From: Lachnospiraceae bacterium
Lineage (GTDB): Bacteria > Bacillota > Clostridia > Lachnospirales > Lachnospiraceae
DNA: 40,440 bases
Assembly (NCBI GenBank): GCA_022791755.1
Contig: JAAVZR010000035.1
Coordinates: 1-40,440, forward strand
Direction: 5' to 3'
Part shown: positions 1-8,668 of the stretch, piece by piece
Layout: every line of letters begins with the position of its first letter
Numbering within the stretch: the stretch's first letter is position 1
Translations under genes and position numbers: made by a program
Notes under the pieces: generated by a model
What the model was told of the DNA's origin: nothing
Seen by the model: the letters and a program-made list of their open reading frames with translations, nothing else
Database searches by the model: none

Positions 1-225
1 CACGAATTCACCCAGCTTGTGGCCGACCATGTCCTCGGTGATATATACCGGCACATGTCTCCTGCCGTCGTGAACTGCGATTGTATGACCAACCATCTGC
101 GGGAAAATGGTGGAGCGGCGGGACCAGGTCTTGATGACCTGCTTCTGGCCGGATGCGTTCATAGCGTCCACCTTTTTCAGTAAATGCTCATCCGCAAAGG
201 GTCCTTTTTTTAATGAACGTGCCAT
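1..225 (-). CDS. rpsS: 30S ribosomal protein S19 (partial, runs off left edge)
   Basis: The N-terminal 75 codons are present; the C-terminus lies outside the window. The product begins [19 protein letters not shown] and continues through [21 protein letters not shown] and the [15 protein letters not shown] region, all typical of S19. S19 binds 16S rRNA in the head of the small subunit with S13. The start ATG at 223-225 follows a perfect GAAGGAGGTA at 231-240. The gene sits 16 bp after rplB in the S10 operon, the usual order. Identity is certain; only the length is unknown. Confidence 0.97.
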   Translation of the reverse strand, partial: MARSLKKGPFADEHLLKKVDAMNASGQKQVIKTWSRRSTIFPQMVGHTIAVHDGRRHVPVYITEDMVGHKLGEFV

Positions 226-241
226 GAGTCTACCTCCTTCA

Positions 242-1075
242 TTATTTACCGTTGCGTCTTCTTACGATCAACTTGTTCGACTGCTTGTTCTTCTTTCTGG
301 TCTTAAGACCCAGAGCAGGCTTGCCCCAGGGCGTGCTGGGACCAGGACGGCCGATACCGGTCTTGCCTTCGCCGCCGCCGTGAGGATGGTCGTTCGGGTT
401 CATGACGGAACCGCGCACGGTAGGACGGATACCCATGTGACGCTTACGGCCGGCCTTACCGATGTTGATCAGGGAATGCTCGCCGTTGCCCACTACGCCG
501 ATGGTGGCGCGGCATACGATCGGAACCATTCTCATCTCGCCGGAAGGAAGCCTCAGGGTGGCATATTTGCCTTCCTTGGCCATCAGCTGTGCGCTCACGC
601 CGGCGGAACGGACCAGCTGGCCGCCGCGGCCGGGGTACATTTCGATATTGTGGACCTGGGCGCCGATCGGGATATTCTGGAGGGGCAGGCAGTTGCCGGT
701 CTTGGCCTCTGCCGTCTCGCCGTTCATCACCTTCATGCCCGTTGTCAGGCCTTCGGGAGCCAGGATGTAGGCTTTCTCGCCGTCTGCGTAGCAGATCAGG
801 GCGATATTGGCGCTGCGGTTCGGATCATACTCGATGCCGAGTACCGTCGCAGGCACACCGTCTTTATTTCTCTTAAAATCAATGATTCTGTATTTTCTTC
901 TGGAACCGCCGCCTCTGTGACGTACGGTGATCTTACCCTGGTTATTACGGCCGGCGTTCTTCTTTAAGGAAGTCGTCAGGGATTTCTCCGGAGTCGTCTT
1001 CGTGATCTCAGAAAAATCCGATCCGGTCATATGCCGTCTGGACGGGGTATAGGAATTATATTTTTTGATTCCCAT
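242..1075 (-). CDS. rplB: 50S ribosomal protein L2
   Basis: A full-length 277-aa L2, the universal 23S rRNA-binding protein near the peptidyl transferase centre. It starts [20 protein letters not shown] and has the conserved RHRGGG and [13 protein letters not shown] stretches. The C-terminal segment carries [13 protein letters not shown], whose His is conserved in L2, followed by a basic tail. I chose the ATG at 1073-1075 because AAAGGAG lies 8 nt upstream; a GTG nine bases further out would sit too close to it. The gap to the preceding rplW is about 213 bp, far longer than usual for this gene pair, and is filled with structured repeats. Confidence 0.97.
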   Translation of the reverse strand: MGIKKYNSYTPSRRHMTGSDFSEITKTTPEKSLTTSLKKNAGRNNQGKITVRHRGGGSRRKYRIIDFKRNKDGVPATVLGIEYDPNRSANIALICYADGEKAYILAPEGLTTGMKVMNGETAEAKTGNCLPLQNIPIGAQVHNIEMYPGRGGQLVRSAGVSAQLMAKEGKYATLRLPSGEMRMVPIVCRATIGVVGNGEHSLINIGKAGRKRHMGIRPTVRGSVMNPNDHPHGGGEGKTGIGRPGPSTPWGKPALGLKTRKKNKQSNKLIVRRRNGK

Positions 1076-1134
1076 GATGTTCACTCCTTTACATTTTTGG
1101 TATCACGCATGTCTGCGTTTAGCTTGCTGATCCG

Positions 1135-1296
1135 GACTCGTGTTTCGCCTTCGGCTCGCTCTCGTCAAGCCTTATAGCCTATCGCTCCACTAAGCTCGCC
1201 CATCGCCTGACGGCTCCGGCTCGCTAAGGGTCGCGATGGGGGCCCGGCTAAGACTCGTGCTTCGCCTTCGGCTCGCTCTCGTCAAGCCTTATAGCC
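1135..1296 (-). repeat. Array of structured hairpin repeats between rplW and rplB (family element D)
   Basis: A 45-bp direct repeat occurs at 1135-1179 and 1252-1296 with one mismatch; the unit offset is 117 bp. The downstream copy overlaps the last codon and TAA stop of rplW. Between the copies lies a third related module (about 1190-1245) bounded by the inverted arms CCCATCGC and GCGATGGG. On the minus strand all three modules read as CTTAG/CTTGAC, a stem, GA, a short GC stem, a small loop, the stem partner, GA, then CTTAG. This is the core pattern of the intergenic elements near 8.5, 18.6 and 35.5 kb. It lies inside a ribosomal protein operon, so it is almost certainly transcribed. Confidence 0.75.
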
Positions 1297-1588
1297 CCTC
1301 GAACAATTCGATATCGGCGCTGTCGGCAGTCAGCTGGACGATGGCTTTCTTAGTCTTGGCAGTGCGGCCGTAGACCATGCCGCGTCTCTTTTCCTTGCCG
1401 TCGCAGTTCATCGTGTTTACGCTGGCCACCTTGGCGCCGGCAAACATCTTCTCAACGGCTTCTTTAATCATGCTCTTATTGGCTTCGGGATGGACTAAGA
1501 AGGTGTATTTCTTCAGGGCCATCTCGTTCATGCTCTTCTCAGTGATAACAGGCTTCTTTATCACGTCATAATACTTAATGTCGGCCAT
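1289..1588 (-). CDS. rplW: 50S ribosomal protein L23
   Basis: A 99-aa L23, which binds domain III of 23S rRNA at the exit tunnel and serves as docking site for trigger factor and SRP. Recognised by the N-terminal [15 protein letters not shown] and the [19 protein letters not shown] segment, then a basic [20 protein letters not shown] stretch. Its ATG overlaps the rplD stop by one base (TAATG), implying translational coupling. The stop codon lies inside the 45-bp repeat at 1252-1296, so the repeat, or the duplication that made it, abuts the coding end exactly. Confidence 0.97.
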   Translation of the reverse strand: MADIKYYDVIKKPVITEKSMNEMALKKYTFLVHPEANKSMIKEAVEKMFAGAKVASVNTMNCDGKEKRRGMVYGRTAKTKKAIVQLTADSADIELFEGL

Positions 1589-2208
1589 TATGCGTATACC
1601 TCCTCGATCTTCTTCACAGCCGCCTCGGAAGCGATCACCGTGCCGTACTTCAGCACGTCGTAGGTGTTCAGCTCGTTTACCTGGGCGGTTTTGATGCCTT
1701 CGATGTTCCTGGCGGACAGAATCACATTCTGGTTCATGTCCTCGAGAACCACCAGAGCCTTCTGCGCCTTGAGCGCATCCAGAACAGCCTGGAATTTCTT
1801 CGTCTTAATCTCGTCCAGCGTAAGCTCGTTCAGTACGATGAGCTTCTCCTCCTTCACCCGGCTGGTCAGAGCCGACTTAAGAGCCGCTCTTTTTTCCTTC
1901 TTATTCAGGGTGATGGTGTAGTCCCGGGGAGTGGGGGCAAATACCACGCCGCCGCCGGTCCACTGAGGCGCTCTGGTCGAGCCCTGTCTGGCATGGCCGG
2001 TGCCCTTCTGCTTCCAGGGCTTCCTGCCGCCGCCGCTCACTTCGGAGCGGGTCTTTGCCTTCTGTGTGCCCTGGCGCTTATTGGCCAGCTGTGCGGTCAC
2101 AGCCAGGTGCATCAGATGTTCGTTGACCTCCACGCCGAATACGCTGTCGTTCAGTTCCATGGAGCCAACATTATTGCCTTGCATATTGTAAACAGATACG
2201 TTTGCCAT
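1588..2208 (-). CDS. rplD: 50S ribosomal protein L4
   Basis: A 206-aa L4 of normal length. The extended-loop signature [20 protein letters not shown] followed by [16 protein letters not shown] is diagnostic; this loop lines the exit tunnel. An upstream AGGAGG lies just ahead of the ATG at 2206-2208. It is coupled to rplW by a one-base overlap. In E. coli L4 represses its own S10 operon. Whether that holds here is unknown, though a structured leader precedes rpsJ. Confidence 0.97.
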   Translation of the reverse strand: MANVSVYNMQGNNVGSMELNDSVFGVEVNEHLMHLAVTAQLANKRQGTQKAKTRSEVSGGGRKPWKQKGTGHARQGSTRAPQWTGGGVVFAPTPRDYTITLNKKEKRAALKSALTSRVKEEKLIVLNELTLDEIKTKKFQAVLDALKAQKALVVLEDMNQNVILSARNIEGIKTAQVNELNTYDVLKYGTVIASEAAVKKIEEVYA

Positions 2209-2237
2209 CTGTGTGTTCCTCCTTTCTCATAAAAGCA

Positions 2238-2867
2238 TTATGCTTTTACTGTTTCTTTCAGCGTCACTAAGGATTTCCTGGGGCCAGGAACCGCACCCTT
2301 GACAAGGATTACGTTATTTTCCACGTCTACGCGCACCACTTCCAGATTCTGGATGGTCACCTGTACGCTGCCCATATGGCCAGGCATGGTCTTGCCCTTG
2401 AATACGCGGCCGGGCGTGGTGGCGGAACCGTTGGAACCCTGATGACGATGATACTTGGAACCGTGAGCCATGGGACCTCTGTGCTGACCAAAACGCTTGA
2501 TGGCGCCCTGGAAGCCCTTGCCCTTGGAAACAGCCGTGGCATCCACCTTATCGCCAGCTGCAAAAATGTCTGCCTTGATTTCATCTGCCAGCTTGTAATC
2601 CGAGCTGTTTTCCAGACGGAACTCTCTTACGTATCTCTTATAAGACACGCCCGCCTTCTTAAAATGGCCCTGGAGGGGTTTGCTGACCAGCTTCTCCCTC
2701 TTGTCAACGAAGCCCACCTGCACTGCCTCATAACCGTCGTTCTCGGTGCTCTTTACCTGTGTCACGACACAGGGACCGGCCTGCAAAACGGTAACGGGGG
2801 TCAGAATCCCATCTTCGTTGAAGATCTGAGTCATACCAACTTTTGTTGCTAAGATCGCTTTCTTCAT
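2238..2867 (-). CDS. rplC: 50S ribosomal protein L3
   Basis: A 209-aa L3, a primary 23S rRNA assembly protein. The start [20 protein letters not shown] and the central [20 protein letters not shown] and [11 protein letters not shown] stretches are family hallmarks. Gln in the central [20 protein letters not shown] loop region is the usual site for PrmB methylation in proteobacteria; no equivalent claim is made here. GGAGGTAAAA lies directly upstream of the ATG at 2865-2867. It is separated from rpsJ by 130 bp, which holds a short perfect hairpin (GATTGC-loop-GCAATC) but no gene. Confidence 0.97.
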   Translation of the reverse strand: MKKAILATKVGMTQIFNEDGILTPVTVLQAGPCVVTQVKSTENDGYEAVQVGFVDKREKLVSKPLQGHFKKAGVSYKRYVREFRLENSSDYKLADEIKADIFAAGDKVDATAVSKGKGFQGAIKRFGQHRGPMAHGSKYHRHQGSNGSATTPGRVFKGKTMPGHMGSVQVTIQNLEVVRVDVENNVILVKGAVPGPRKSLVTLKETVKA

Positions 2868-2997
2868 TAATTTTACCTCCTGTTAATCTACAGCGGATTG
2901 CTCTCGCAATCATCCTAGTTCAGCAAGACATATGTGGAACAAACGCTTTTGTTGCTTCTATATCTAAGCATCCAGGATTTCTAATGGTGTGTCCGGC

Positions 2998-3309
2998 TTA
3001 TTTCATCTTGATATCGATGTACACGCCAGCCGGCATCTCCAGCCTCGACAGGGCATCGACCGTCTTCTGGGTCGGAGCAATGATGTCGATCAGACGCTTA
3101 TGGGTGCGCTGCTCGAACTGCTCGCGGGAGTCCTTATATTTGTGGACTGCTCTCAGAATTGTGACTACTTCCTTCTTCGTCGGCAGCGGTACAGGGCCGC
3201 TCACCTTGGAACCTGTCTTCTTTACCGTGTCGATGATCTTCGCGGCGGACTGATCGACCAGCTTGTGATCATAAGCCTTCAGGGTGATTCTCATTACTTG
3301 CTTTGCCAT
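2998..3309 (-). CDS. rpsJ: 30S ribosomal protein S10
   Basis: A 103-aa S10, first gene of the operon. The product [20 protein letters not shown], then [12 protein letters not shown] and the C-terminal [16 protein letters not shown], matches S10 throughout. S10 is part of the small-subunit head and doubles as the NusE antitermination factor. AAAAGGAGGCG lies 8-9 nt before the ATG at 3307-3309. A strong promoter and a roughly 240-nt structured leader precede it. Confidence 0.97.
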   Translation of the reverse strand: MAKQVMRITLKAYDHKLVDQSAAKIIDTVKKTGSKVSGPVPLPTKKEVVTILRAVHKYKDSREQFEQRTHKRLIDIIAPTQKTVDALSRLEMPAGVYIDIKMK

Positions 3310-3551
3310 AAAAAAAGTCGCCTCCTTTTCGCACTTTTACTTGAAGTACGACAAGCGGTGACTGTACACTCTCCCGTGCGTATCCCAGATGCACACGTCG
3401 TTTCTGCTCACGCTGGCAGACGGATTCTGAATTTGTACAGTGACTTGTCGTCAGTTTCCTAACTTGACATTCGCTCCACGGAAAACCTGCGGCGGTCTAT
3501 GGCGCGACCGGGGCAGCAACCTCACGCTTCTTTGCTATCAATGTCACAGCA
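3310..3551 (-). promoter_or_regulatory. Structured 5' leader of the S10 operon
   Basis: Between the predicted transcription start (about 3551) and rpsJ there are about 240 nt without a gene. Two arm pairs nest into one long interrupted stem: ACGACAAG (3348-3355) with CTTGTCGT (3444-3451), and ACTGTACA (3361-3368) with TGTACAGT (3434-3441). The ~65-nt apex has further pairing potential. Long leaders controlling S10 operons are known from other bacteria. I see no sequence that identifies the ligand protein here. Confidence 0.55.
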
Positions 3552-3557
3552 TCAAAC

Positions 3558-3586
3558 AGTATACAGCATGTGCACGGGATTTGCAA
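3558..3586 (-). promoter_or_regulatory. Promoter of the S10 operon
   Basis: On the minus strand the -35 is TTGCAA (3581-3586) and the -10 is TATACT (3558-3563), with exactly 17 bp between them. AT-rich sequence with runs of A lies directly upstream of the -35 (3590-3625), resembling an UP element. Confidence 0.75.
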
Positions 3587-3681
3587 GGGGAATTTTGTTT
3601 TTTTCTTAAGAAAATTGTATTTTTTTCAGTACGACACGCACGACCGCGTTGACCATCATTCCATCCATGGCAAAACGGACT

Positions 3682-4167
3682 TTACAGCGCCTCATTCTCT
3701 TCCCGGGTGTCCGCAGCGCTGTCCATCAGCTTAAACAGCTCCAAAACGCTTCGGAATTCCTGTGTTTTCTCCTCCTCCTCCCAGGTAATCTGTCCCTGCC
3801 AGGTAGCATTCTGACGATACTGCACATGTACGATAAAGGTCGCCAGTCGGCCTCTGTATGTTCTCAGCGCCTCGCTGTCCACGACCTCCTCCGGCTTTTC
3901 TTTCTTTTTAGCCGGTTTCGCCGGTCCGGCCTGCCCTATCCGGCCCGCAGCCTTTTCAAAGGTCCGGCCCGCTGTTGATGCCTGGGGATATCCCAGCCAG
4001 TCGTAGAAGCGCTCCAGCATTCCCAGAAGCTCCATACTGTTTTCAAAATATCTCGGCTCCGTGCCATACTTCGTATACAGGCGCCCTTCGGCCCCCGAAT
4101 CCCGAAAACAATCCACACAGATACTCACCACATTGGGCGCTGACATCATCATCTTTGCACTGTTCAT
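3682..4167 (-). CDS. Conserved hypothetical protein
   Basis: Product of 161 aa starting MNSAKMMMSAPNVVSICVD. I chose the ATG at 4165-4167 because GGGAGAGG precedes it; the frame stays open further upstream but overlaps the next gene and looks non-coding. There is no signal peptide or membrane segment. Residues ~75-95 form a low-complexity Lys/Pro/Ala linker (GPAKPAKKKEKPEE). This separates an N-terminal part with a CVDCF pair of cysteines from a C-terminal part containing VQYRQNATWQGQITWEEEEK, likely a small beta-domain. I recognise similar Lachnospiraceae proteins but no function. It sits just upstream of the S10 promoter in the same direction. Confidence 0.75.
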   Translation of the reverse strand: MNSAKMMMSAPNVVSICVDCFRDSGAEGRLYTKYGTEPRYFENSMELLGMLERFYDWLGYPQASTAGRTFEKAAGRIGQAGPAKPAKKKEKPEEVVDSEALRTYRGRLATFIVHVQYRQNATWQGQITWEEEEKTQEFRSVLELFKLMDSAADTREENEAL

Positions 4168-4270
4168 GGGAACCTCTCCCCTTTCCTTTCTTATCTTATA
4201 TAAAACGGATGCGCCGGATTTGCGGCGCCGTCCCGCGATAACGCACCGGCAGCGCCGTTTCCGCTGCGGG

Positions 4271-4717
4271 CTACAGCTCCTTTTGCAGATATACCATATC
4301 GGTGATCTGCCTGCCGTCTTCCATGACCGGATGATCGTAATTCTCCGTAAAGAACCCCTCCACCGTACGGCATACGCTGAAGCCGCATTTCTCATAGAAC
4401 GCCACATTGGAGGAACCGGCCCCTGTACCCACCTGCATCATGCGCCCCCGGCCATGATAATACGTCAGCAGATATGAAACCATGTGACGCCCATATCCCT
4501 TGCCGCGAAAAGCAGGCTCCGTCGCCAGATTTTTAAGCTCATAGACCCTCTTAGGCTCCTTGCTCACCACGGCGATCGTGCGCAGCCCGCCGTCATACAG
4601 AGCAAACATCTCTCCCTCCTCCAGATAGCGGTCGATCATGCTCTCCTGCTCGTCCCCCATCAAAAGCAGGGGAAGAAAACGCTTTTTATCCGTGGTGATC
4701 TTCATAATCCGTATCAT
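4271..4717 (-). CDS. GNAT family N-acetyltransferase
   Basis: Product of 148 aa. The acetyl-CoA binding motif A is clear in LATEPAFRGKGYGRHMVSYL (R/Q-x-x-G-x-G/A), and the later NVAFYEKCGFSVCRT matches motif B with its usual Y-x-K-x-G-F pattern. The acceptor substrate cannot be read from sequence. The start ATG at 4715-4717 is 12 nt after GGAGAGG; a closer ATG is out of frame. It is divergent from the S9 peptidase gene and about 100 bp upstream of the unknown 161-aa gene. Confidence 0.85.
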   Translation of the reverse strand: MIRIMKITTDKKRFLPLLLMGDEQESMIDRYLEEGEMFALYDGGLRTIAVVSKEPKRVYELKNLATEPAFRGKGYGRHMVSYLLTYYHGRGRMMQVGTGAGSSNVAFYEKCGFSVCRTVEGFFTENYDHPVMEDGRQITDMVYLQKEL

Positions 4718-4819
4718 ACTCTGTCATTACCTCTCCTCTGGTTTGCCGGACATGAGTCAAAACCGTCTCACAGTCCCGTATTATCTTATCATGTATTTAC
4801 CAAAAACACAAGGAAACAC

Positions 4820-4848
4820 TTGCTATTTCCTGTTAGATCGAATACACT
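4820..4848 (+). promoter_or_regulatory. Probable promoter of the S9 peptidase gene
   Basis: TTGCTA (4820-4825) and TACACT (4843-4848) with 17 bp spacing; each matches consensus at 4 of 6 positions. The -10 ends 27 bp before the peptidase ATG. Confidence 0.4.
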
Positions 4849-4875
4849 GAAGAAAAAGGGAAGAGGAGGAATTTC

Positions 4876-6978
4876 ATGAAAAAAGCAATCGCATCCGATC
4901 ACTTCAAGAATTTTCGTATGCTGTCCCGCTTAAAAGAGCTGGACGGTTCCCTGTACTTTATCGTAAAGCAGGCGAATCTGGAGGATAACTGCTACGACAG
5001 CGATCTCTACCAGTGGAAGGACGGCCGGACCACCCGTCTGACCTGTACCAAAAACATCTCATCCTATGAAATCCTGGACGGGTCCATCCTGTTTCCCGCC
5101 CTCAGAGAGAAGAAGGATCAGGAAGCGGTTCAGGACGGCCGCCCTCTCACCGTCTGGTATCGCCTTCGACCCGGTATGGGCGAAGCCCTGGAATGGAAGC
5201 GCCTGCCCTACACGGTACAGGAGACGGCTTTCGTGGATGAAGAGCACTTTTTCTTTACCGCCGTCTGGGACAGGCAATGGGAAGAGCTTCTCTCCCGGTG
5301 CGACGGTCAGGCGGATCAGGCTCTGAAGCAAAAGAAAGAAAACGGTGATTTCCGCGTCTTTGAAGAAATCCCCTTTTGGAGTAACGGCGCAGGAGATATC
5401 AGCGGCGTCCGTTCCCGTCTCTACTACTATCACGAGGGACAGGTTTTTGCGCTGTCCAGTCAAAATGCCCAGATCGAAGGTCTCGTATTGAGCCCCGAAA
5501 AGAAGACTCTGGCTTTTTGCAGGCAGGAATATGAGGGGAAGGCCCCTGAAACCAACGAGCTCATGACGCTCTGTCCGGAGGAAGCCCGGCGCCTGGCGGA
5601 GGAATGTATGACAGCCGGTACGGCGGACGGCACTGCCGAAGATGCCGGCGACGCCCTCTCTCCGAAAAAGGACGCCTCCGGGGATACGCAGAAACGGTGG
5701 TATTCCCTGTGCCGGTCCCATATCCTGTGGGAAGGAGCCGTCTATCACAGCATAGATTTCCATACGGATACCCGGGCAGTCGTGACACTGAACCGCCGCA
5801 TCTCTCATGGTCTCAACGAAAACGCCGGTTTCCTCCTTTGGAACCCCGAAACCGATGAGACCCGTCTGATCCATGACGGCAATCCCTGGACCTGTTCTCC
5901 CAGCGAAGGAAGCGATGTAAAGATGGGAAACATCCGCAGCGACTTCATCTTTGATGAGAGCGGCTTTGTCATGCTCTCCACGGTCACCGATCACACACCC
6001 CTCATCCATGTGGGCTATGACGGCAGCATGACCGAGATCACAGGCCGTCATATGGTACAGGAGGTCATCCCCGCAGAGGACGGCTATACGGTGATCGCCA
6101 TGACTGGTATGGACGGAAACGAGATCTATCATGTGGCAAGGGACGGCAGTTTCACCCCGCTTTCCAGCTTTAACAGCCATCTGAGCCGGGAATATGAGGT
6201 GATCGCGCCCAGGGAATTTACCTTTATCAACGAAAACGGTCTGGAAATCACCGGCTTCGTCATCCCCCCTGCCGGCATGGAAGAGGGAAAGAAATACCCG
6301 GCGATTCTGGATATCCACGGCGGCCCCAAGACCGTGTACGGCCCCCACTTTTTCCATGAAATGCAGTATTGGGCTAACGAGGGATTCGCCGTCCTCTTTA
6401 CCAATCCCACCGGCGGCGACGGAAGGGGCAATGACTTCATGGATATCCGGGGAAAATACGGCACGGCAGACTACCGGGATCTGATGCTTTTCGTGGACGA
6501 GGCCGTGGCCCGCTTCGATTTTCTGGACGACAGCCGTCTGGGTGTCACCGGCGGCTCCTACGGCGGCTTTATGACCAACTGGATCATCGGCCATACGGAC
6601 CGTTTCCGGGCGGCAGCCTCCCAGAGAAGCATCTCCTCCTGGCTCTCCTTCTCCAACACCACCGATATCGGCTACTTCTTTAACGCCGATCAGAGCGGCG
6701 TCACTGCCTGGGAGGACCACGAGAAACTGTGGGAGCTCTCCCCGCTCAAATACGCCTCTCAGGTCACCACACCCACCCTGTTTCTGCACAGCGATGAGGA
6801 TACACGCTGCTGGATGGCCGAGGGAATCCAGATGTTCTACGCCCTGAAAAATTTCGGCGTGCCGTCCAGGCTCGTTCTCTTCCATAAGGAAAACCATGAT
6901 CTGTCCCGCTCCGGCCGTCCCAAAAGCCGGATTCGCAGAAACGAAGAGATCCTCCGATGGATGAAGAAATACCTGTGA
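4876..6978 (+). CDS. S9 family serine peptidase (acylaminoacyl-peptidase / dipeptidyl-peptidase type)
   Basis: Product of 700 aa, normal for the family. The N-terminal ~430 residues are beta-rich, consistent with a beta-propeller. The C-terminal ~240 residues are an alpha/beta hydrolase. The oxyanion-region HGGPKTVYGPHFF is followed by the nucleophile elbow TGGSYGGFMTNW (Ser561), the acid in LHSDEDTRCW (Asp642) and the His in HKENHDLSR (His674), so the triad is complete. There is no signal peptide, so it probably acts on peptides in the cytoplasm. AGAGGAGG precedes the ATG. It is a single-gene unit, convergent with the CNNM gene and sharing the hairpin at 6994-7014. An insert of about 40 residues near 245-270 (rich in Gly, Asp, Thr) is probably a surface loop. 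Confidence 0.9.
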   Translation: MKKAIASDHFKNFRMLSRLKELDGSLYFIVKQANLEDNCYDSDLYQWKDGRTTRLTCTKNISSYEILDGSILFPALREKKDQEAVQDGRPLTVWYRLRPGMGEALEWKRLPYTVQETAFVDEEHFFFTAVWDRQWEELLSRCDGQADQALKQKKENGDFRVFEEIPFWSNGAGDISGVRSRLYYYHEGQVFALSSQNAQIEGLVLSPEKKTLAFCRQEYEGKAPETNELMTLCPEEARRLAEECMTAGTADGTAEDAGDALSPKKDASGDTQKRWYSLCRSHILWEGAVYHSIDFHTDTRAVVTLNRRISHGLNENAGFLLWNPETDETRLIHDGNPWTCSPSEGSDVKMGNIRSDFIFDESGFVMLSTVTDHTPLIHVGYDGSMTEITGRHMVQEVIPAEDGYTVIAMTGMDGNEIYHVARDGSFTPLSSFNSHLSREYEVIAPREFTFINENGLEITGFVIPPAGMEEGKKYPAILDIHGGPKTVYGPHFFHEMQYWANEGFAVLFTNPTGGDGRGNDFMDIRGKYGTADYRDLMLFVDEAVARFDFLDDSRLGVTGGSYGGFMTNWIIGHTDRFRAAASQRSISSWLSFSNTTDIGYFFNADQSGVTAWEDHEKLWELSPLKYASQVTTPTLFLHSDEDTRCWMAEGIQMFYALKNFGVPSRLVLFHKENHDLSRSGRPKSRIRRNEEILRWMKKYL

Positions 6979-6983
6979 CAACC

Positions 6984-7020
6984 GGATAAATAAAAGGGGC
7001 CCCTCAGGCCCCTTCTGTTT
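6984..7020. terminator. Bidirectional terminator between the convergent peptidase and CNNM genes
   Basis: A perfect 8-bp stem, AAGGGGCC (6994-7001) with GGCCCCTT (7007-7014), has a 5-nt loop. On the minus strand it is followed by TTTTATTTAT, a good U-tract; on the plus strand the following sequence is T-rich (CTGTTTCTTC). The loop contains the TGA stop of the minus-strand gene, so that gene ends inside its own terminator. Confidence 0.8.
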
Positions 7021-8308
7021 CTTCTTCTTCCGTTTTTTCTTCCTTTGGCTCGGGAATCCACAGCCGGACCCATTTGATCCGGTTCTTATCGAGAGATTCC
7101 ACATGGAATTTAAACTCTCCTTCGCTGACAGACTGCCCTACCTTGGGCAGGTTATCCAGAAGTCCTATGATGTAGCCGCCGATGGAATCGTAATCCTCCG
7201 ATTCCAGATGGATATCCAGCATATCATTCAGATCATCCAGCCGCACCGAGCCCTCCACCAGGTACTCCGTATCGGAAATCTTCTGTACGCTGTCCAGTTC
7301 ATCCGCATCATACTCGTCGCGGATTTCGCCGACGATCTCTTCCAGAAGATCCTCCAGAGCCACTAAGCCTGCCGTAGCGCCGTATTCGTCCAGCACAATG
7401 GCCATGCTGACATAATGCTGGCGCATATCAATGAACAGCTCCGAGGTCTTCTTGTATTCATAAGTATAATAGGCTTCCCGCAGATAATCCCGCAGGTGGA
7501 ATTTCTCCCCTGGCCGGTACAAAAGCAGGTCCTTCATATTAATCATACCGATGACATTATCCGTGGTATTCTCATATACCGGCAGTCGGGTAAACATATT
7601 GGTGCGGTAAATATCGATCAGCTCCTCATAGGTGGCATTGATATCCGCAAAGATCATATCAATGCGGGGCACCATCACATCCTTCGCCAGGGAATCGCCG
7701 AAGTCCACCACATTATTAATCATCTTCAGCTCTTCCTTTTCAATGACGCCCTCCTCATGGCTCACATCCACGAAAGTGCGCAGCTCATCCTCCGTGATCG
7801 CTTCCTGCTTCTGGTCGGGATTGATCCCCATCAGCCGCAGAAACACGCCGGCGATGGTATTGATGATAAAAATCACCGGGGTGAGCACCACCATCAGGAT
7901 ATGGATCATCGGCGCCACAAAAAGCGCCAGCTTCTCCGCATGGATCGTCGCTGCTGTCTTAGGGGAAATCTCGCCGAACACCAGAATCAGAAATGTCAGG
8001 ATTCCTGTGGCCAGGCTCACGGTATAGCTGCCGCCCAGTTTGAGCGCCAGAGTAGTAGTCAGGGAAGAGGCATACAGATTCACAATGTTATTGCCGATCA
8101 GAATGGCTGCCAGCATCTTGCTCTGATTGTCCAAAACCAGATTCAGATATTTCAGACGCCGGTCGTTTTCATCCACCATGGAACGAATCCGAATCCGGTT
8201 GCAGCTGACTAACGCCGTCTCCGAAGATGAGAAAAAGGCAGAGAGCGCTATTAACGCAATAATACACACTATGTTTATCGTAAGGGTACTTGGGTCTAGG
8301 GGGGGCAA
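7004..8308 (-). CDS. CNNM/CorC (HlyC) family membrane protein with CBS domains
   Basis: Product of 434 aa. The first ~190 residues are the CNNM (DUF21) transmembrane domain: SAFFSSSETALVSCNR near residue 25, AAILIGNNIVNL, and GEISPKTAATIHAEKLAL before the last helix. Two CBS domains follow (about 210-330; MVPRIDMIFADI and MAIVLDEYGATAGLVALEDL). The end is a CorC_HlyC-type domain (about 345-420). Relatives are linked to Mg2+ or other cation efflux; older annotations say hemolysin. The start is a TTG at 8306-8308, supported by AGGAGT 9 nt upstream with a run of eight T between. No in-frame ATG fits as well. The C-terminal tail is Glu-rich (EEKTEEEETEG). Confidence 0.9.
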   Translation of the reverse strand: MPPLDPSTLTINIVCIIALIALSAFFSSSETALVSCNRIRIRSMVDENDRRLKYLNLVLDNQSKMLAAILIGNNIVNLYASSLTTTLALKLGGSYTVSLATGILTFLILVFGEISPKTAATIHAEKLALFVAPMIHILMVVLTPVIFIINTIAGVFLRLMGINPDQKQEAITEDELRTFVDVSHEEGVIEKEELKMINNVVDFGDSLAKDVMVPRIDMIFADINATYEELIDIYRTNMFTRLPVYENTTDNVIGMINMKDLLLYRPGEKFHLRDYLREAYYTYEYKKTSELFIDMRQHYVSMAIVLDEYGATAGLVALEDLLEEIVGEIRDEYDADELDSVQKISDTEYLVEGSVRLDDLNDMLDIHLESEDYDSIGGYIIGLLDNLPKVGQSVSEGEFKFHVESLDKNRIKWVRLWIPEPKEEKTEEEETEGA

Positions 8309-8487
8309 AAAAAATCACTCCTGTTCTAATATGGGAATACACAATCTGCAACAAAATTCCCCATGCATTATGCACATGGGATATTAATGAGAATTGTACA
8401 ATAACCGCAGAGGAATGTCAAGAAGATGAGCGAATATCCCGGGGGAAAGTTACCAGGAGAAGAGCGGATTGGAGGGGAAGCAGAGGG

Positions 8488-8668
8488 GGGACGCCAGGAG
8501 CCATAGAAATACCCTGGCCGGACCCTTTACAACCGCCGGCCCTTAGTGAGCAGGCACGAGAGTGCCTGCGAACTTAGTGCCGCTGCGTTTGTAACGGAGC
8601 GAAAGCGCGTCCGGCCAGGAGTACTCACAGGAACCGGGCGTCCCTTTCCTTCCCCTTCCCCTTCCCCA
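8488..8668 (+). repeat. Structured intergenic element, copy A
   Basis: Lies between gatB and the CNNM gene in a 380-bp gap that otherwise shows nothing but a weak CCCATG/CATGGG dyad near 8350-8390. Perfect inverted arms CCTGGCCGGAC (8513-8523) and GTCCGGCCAGG (8609-8619) enclose the core. Inside it is a perfect 8-bp hairpin, GCAGGCAC-GAGA-GTGCCTGC (8550-8569), flanked by CCTTAGTGA and CGAACTTAGTGCCGCTGCG. Then comes GGAGCGAAAGCGC. Outermost are GGGACGCC (8488-8495) and GGCGTCCC (8637-8644), followed by a pyrimidine tract (8642-8668). The opposite strand of this tract has three G4 runs and could form a quadruplex. The core is shared with copies B and C. Confidence 0.8.

Noticed and set aside
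1135..1296. CRISPR array.
   Set aside because: Only two 45-bp direct repeats, the spacing is occupied by a related module, one copy overlaps a stop codon, and no cas genes are present.
4168..4407. An 80-codon N-terminal extension of the unknown 161-aa protein.
   Set aside because: It overlaps the GNAT gene in another frame and lacks a ribosome binding site, whereas the internal ATG has one.
5059..7104. A 681-codon open frame on the minus strand.
   Set aside because: It lies antisense to the S9 peptidase, whose triad and ribosome binding site are clear. The long antisense frame is a by-product of GC-rich codon bias.
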